Assembly: GCA_963756975.1 (NCBI GenBank)
Contig: CAVWPS010000002.1
Coordinates: 1,426,001 to 1,490,000 of the forward strand
Direction of reading: 5' to 3'
DNA from: CAVRQM01 sp963756975
GTDB taxonomy: Bacteria; Pseudomonadota; Alphaproteobacteria; Acetobacterales; Acetobacteraceae
Length of the DNA stretch: 64,000 nucleotides
Every line of letters begins with the position of its first letter. Position 1 is the first letter of the stretch. Below the pieces are notes generated by a model that saw only the letters and a program-made list of their open reading frames with translations, did no database searches and had not been told where the DNA came from. The translations under genes and the position numbers were made by a program. Below are positions 63,480-64,000 of this stretch, piece after piece.

Positions 63480-64000
63480 TCAGGCGCGCGGGCGCAACGC
63501 CACGCGGTCGGCCGGACCGCTCAACACATCGAAGGCGGCGCCGCCCGAATGGCGTTCGAATGTCAGGTCGAACACCGCGTCGCCCACATGCACGCCGTGC
63601 AGGGTGATGTCCGGCAGCCAGTCGGGCAGGCGCGGATCGACGTACAGCATGCCGGACGCGGCATCCGCGTCGAGCCCGAGCAGCGCCTGCAGGAACGAGA
63701 ACACCGAGCCGGCCGCCCACGCCTGCGGCACGTTGGAGCCGAGGAACTGCACCGGAAAGTTGCCGCCGTCGCGCGGGGTGCCGGCATACAGCTCCGGCAT
63801 CTGGTGCATCTCGAAATAGCTGTTCGCCCCGCTGACCGCCCGCGCGACCGCCGCCGCCGCCTCGTGGAACCCGTACCGGGCCATGCCCTGCGCGATAATG
63901 CCGTTGTCGTGCGGCCAGACCGTGCCGTTGTGGTAGCTGTTCGGGTTGTAGGCCGGGTGTTCGGCCGACAGCGTCCGCACGCCCCACCCGCTGAACATGT
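63480..64000 (-). CDS. Amylo-alpha-1,6-glucosidase / glycogen-debranching-type GH, C-terminal part
   Basis: The gene runs off the window on the 5' side; the last 173 or so residues are visible. HPAYNPNSYHNGTVWPHDN is a strong signature of the (alpha/alpha)6-barrel amylo-1,6-glucosidase-like family, followed by MPELYAGTP, VPQAWAAGSVFSFLQALLGL and a beta-rich C-terminal domain (LHGVHVGDAVFDLTFER). It probably hydrolyses glycosidic bonds in glycogen or similar glucans or oligosaccharides. The N-terminal portion and start are outside the window. Confidence 0.85.
   Translation of the reverse strand, partial: MFSGWGVRTLSAEHPAYNPNSYHNGTVWPHDNGIIAQGMARYGFHEAAAAVARAVSGANSYFEMHQMPELYAGTPRDGGNFPVQFLGSNVPQAWAAGSVFSFLQALLGLDADAASGMLYVDPRLPDWLPDITLHGVHVGDAVFDLTFERHSGGAAFDVLSGPADRVALRPRA

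Overview
This window reads as a very GC-rich alphaproteobacterial chromosome, most likely a Rhodospirillales/Acetobacteraceae-type plant- or soil-associated heterotroph. That placement is an inference from base composition, gene families and architecture (stacked sugar and amino-acid ABC transporters, LacI-regulated polyol and acid-sugar operons, a LOV-type kinase, a MocDEF-like oxygenase set, cytochrome b561). Genes are packed tightly, often with ATGA or GTGA stop/start overlaps. There is no insertion sequence, integrase, phage gene or CRISPR array, and no gap between genes exceeds about 215 bases.

Region 1 (1-15041) looks like a catabolic locus for an inositol derivative. On + are the tail of a glutamine-synthetase-like gene, a DAO-family FAD oxidoreductase, a HutD-like gene and a shikimate-dehydrogenase-like gene. 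On - are a TIM-barrel isomerase-like gene, two Gfo/Idh/MocA dehydrogenases (one IolG-like), an IolI-like isomerase and a ribose-type ABC transporter whose binding protein resembles rhizopine-binding MocB. Behind it on - lies a three-gene oxygenase set resembling rhizopine mocDEF. Two LacI-family regulators follow. A near-identical 19-bp operator-like sequence sits before both the transporter operon and the mocD/lacI divergent pair.

Region 2 (15232-24827) is one long + operon for four-carbon acid sugars (threonate/erythronate type). It encodes an LtnD-like dehydrogenase, a second ribose-type ABC transporter, an epimerase-fold dehydrogenase, another beta-hydroxyacid dehydrogenase, an exported esterase, an OtnI-like isomerase and an OtnK-like (DUF1537) kinase. 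Two copies of the dyad TGACAGCGCTGCCA stand in its promoter. tRNA-Lys(CTT) follows on -.

Region 3 (25070-28869) is livHMGF without a binding protein. Region 4 (28870-42635) holds a hybrid histidine kinase whose LOV domain lacks the photoactive cysteine; a surface-polysaccharide block (heptose-7-phosphate-kinase-like GHMP kinase, methyltransferase, unknown protein, GMD-like epimerase, GT2/GT1-type fusion glycosyltransferase); then transporters, a metallophosphoesterase and an unknown two-repeat protein.

Region 5 (42848-53455) is a polyol/sugar module. A carbohydrate ABC transporter (binding protein, two permeases, a small membrane protein, two ATPases) ends in a PfkB kinase and is divergent from dhaK-dhaL. 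A manganese catalase and an SDR dehydrogenase follow. Region 6 (53564-64000) holds exonuclease III, a complete livKHMGF cluster, a 51-residue Ala/Pro/His-rich protein, cytochrome b561, gamma-glutamyltransferase, an SH3 protein, a DsrE-like protein, a ThiF/MoeB protein and the C-terminus of an amylo-alpha-1,6-glucosidase-like enzyme.

Seven otherwise well-conserved genes are each broken by a single-base frame change (near 729, 4243, 6841, 9702, 36443, 44819 and 48876). The reading frame resumes exactly where the family predicts, so sequencing or assembly indels are the simplest explanation. They are entered as pseudogenes because the sequence as given does not encode intact proteins.
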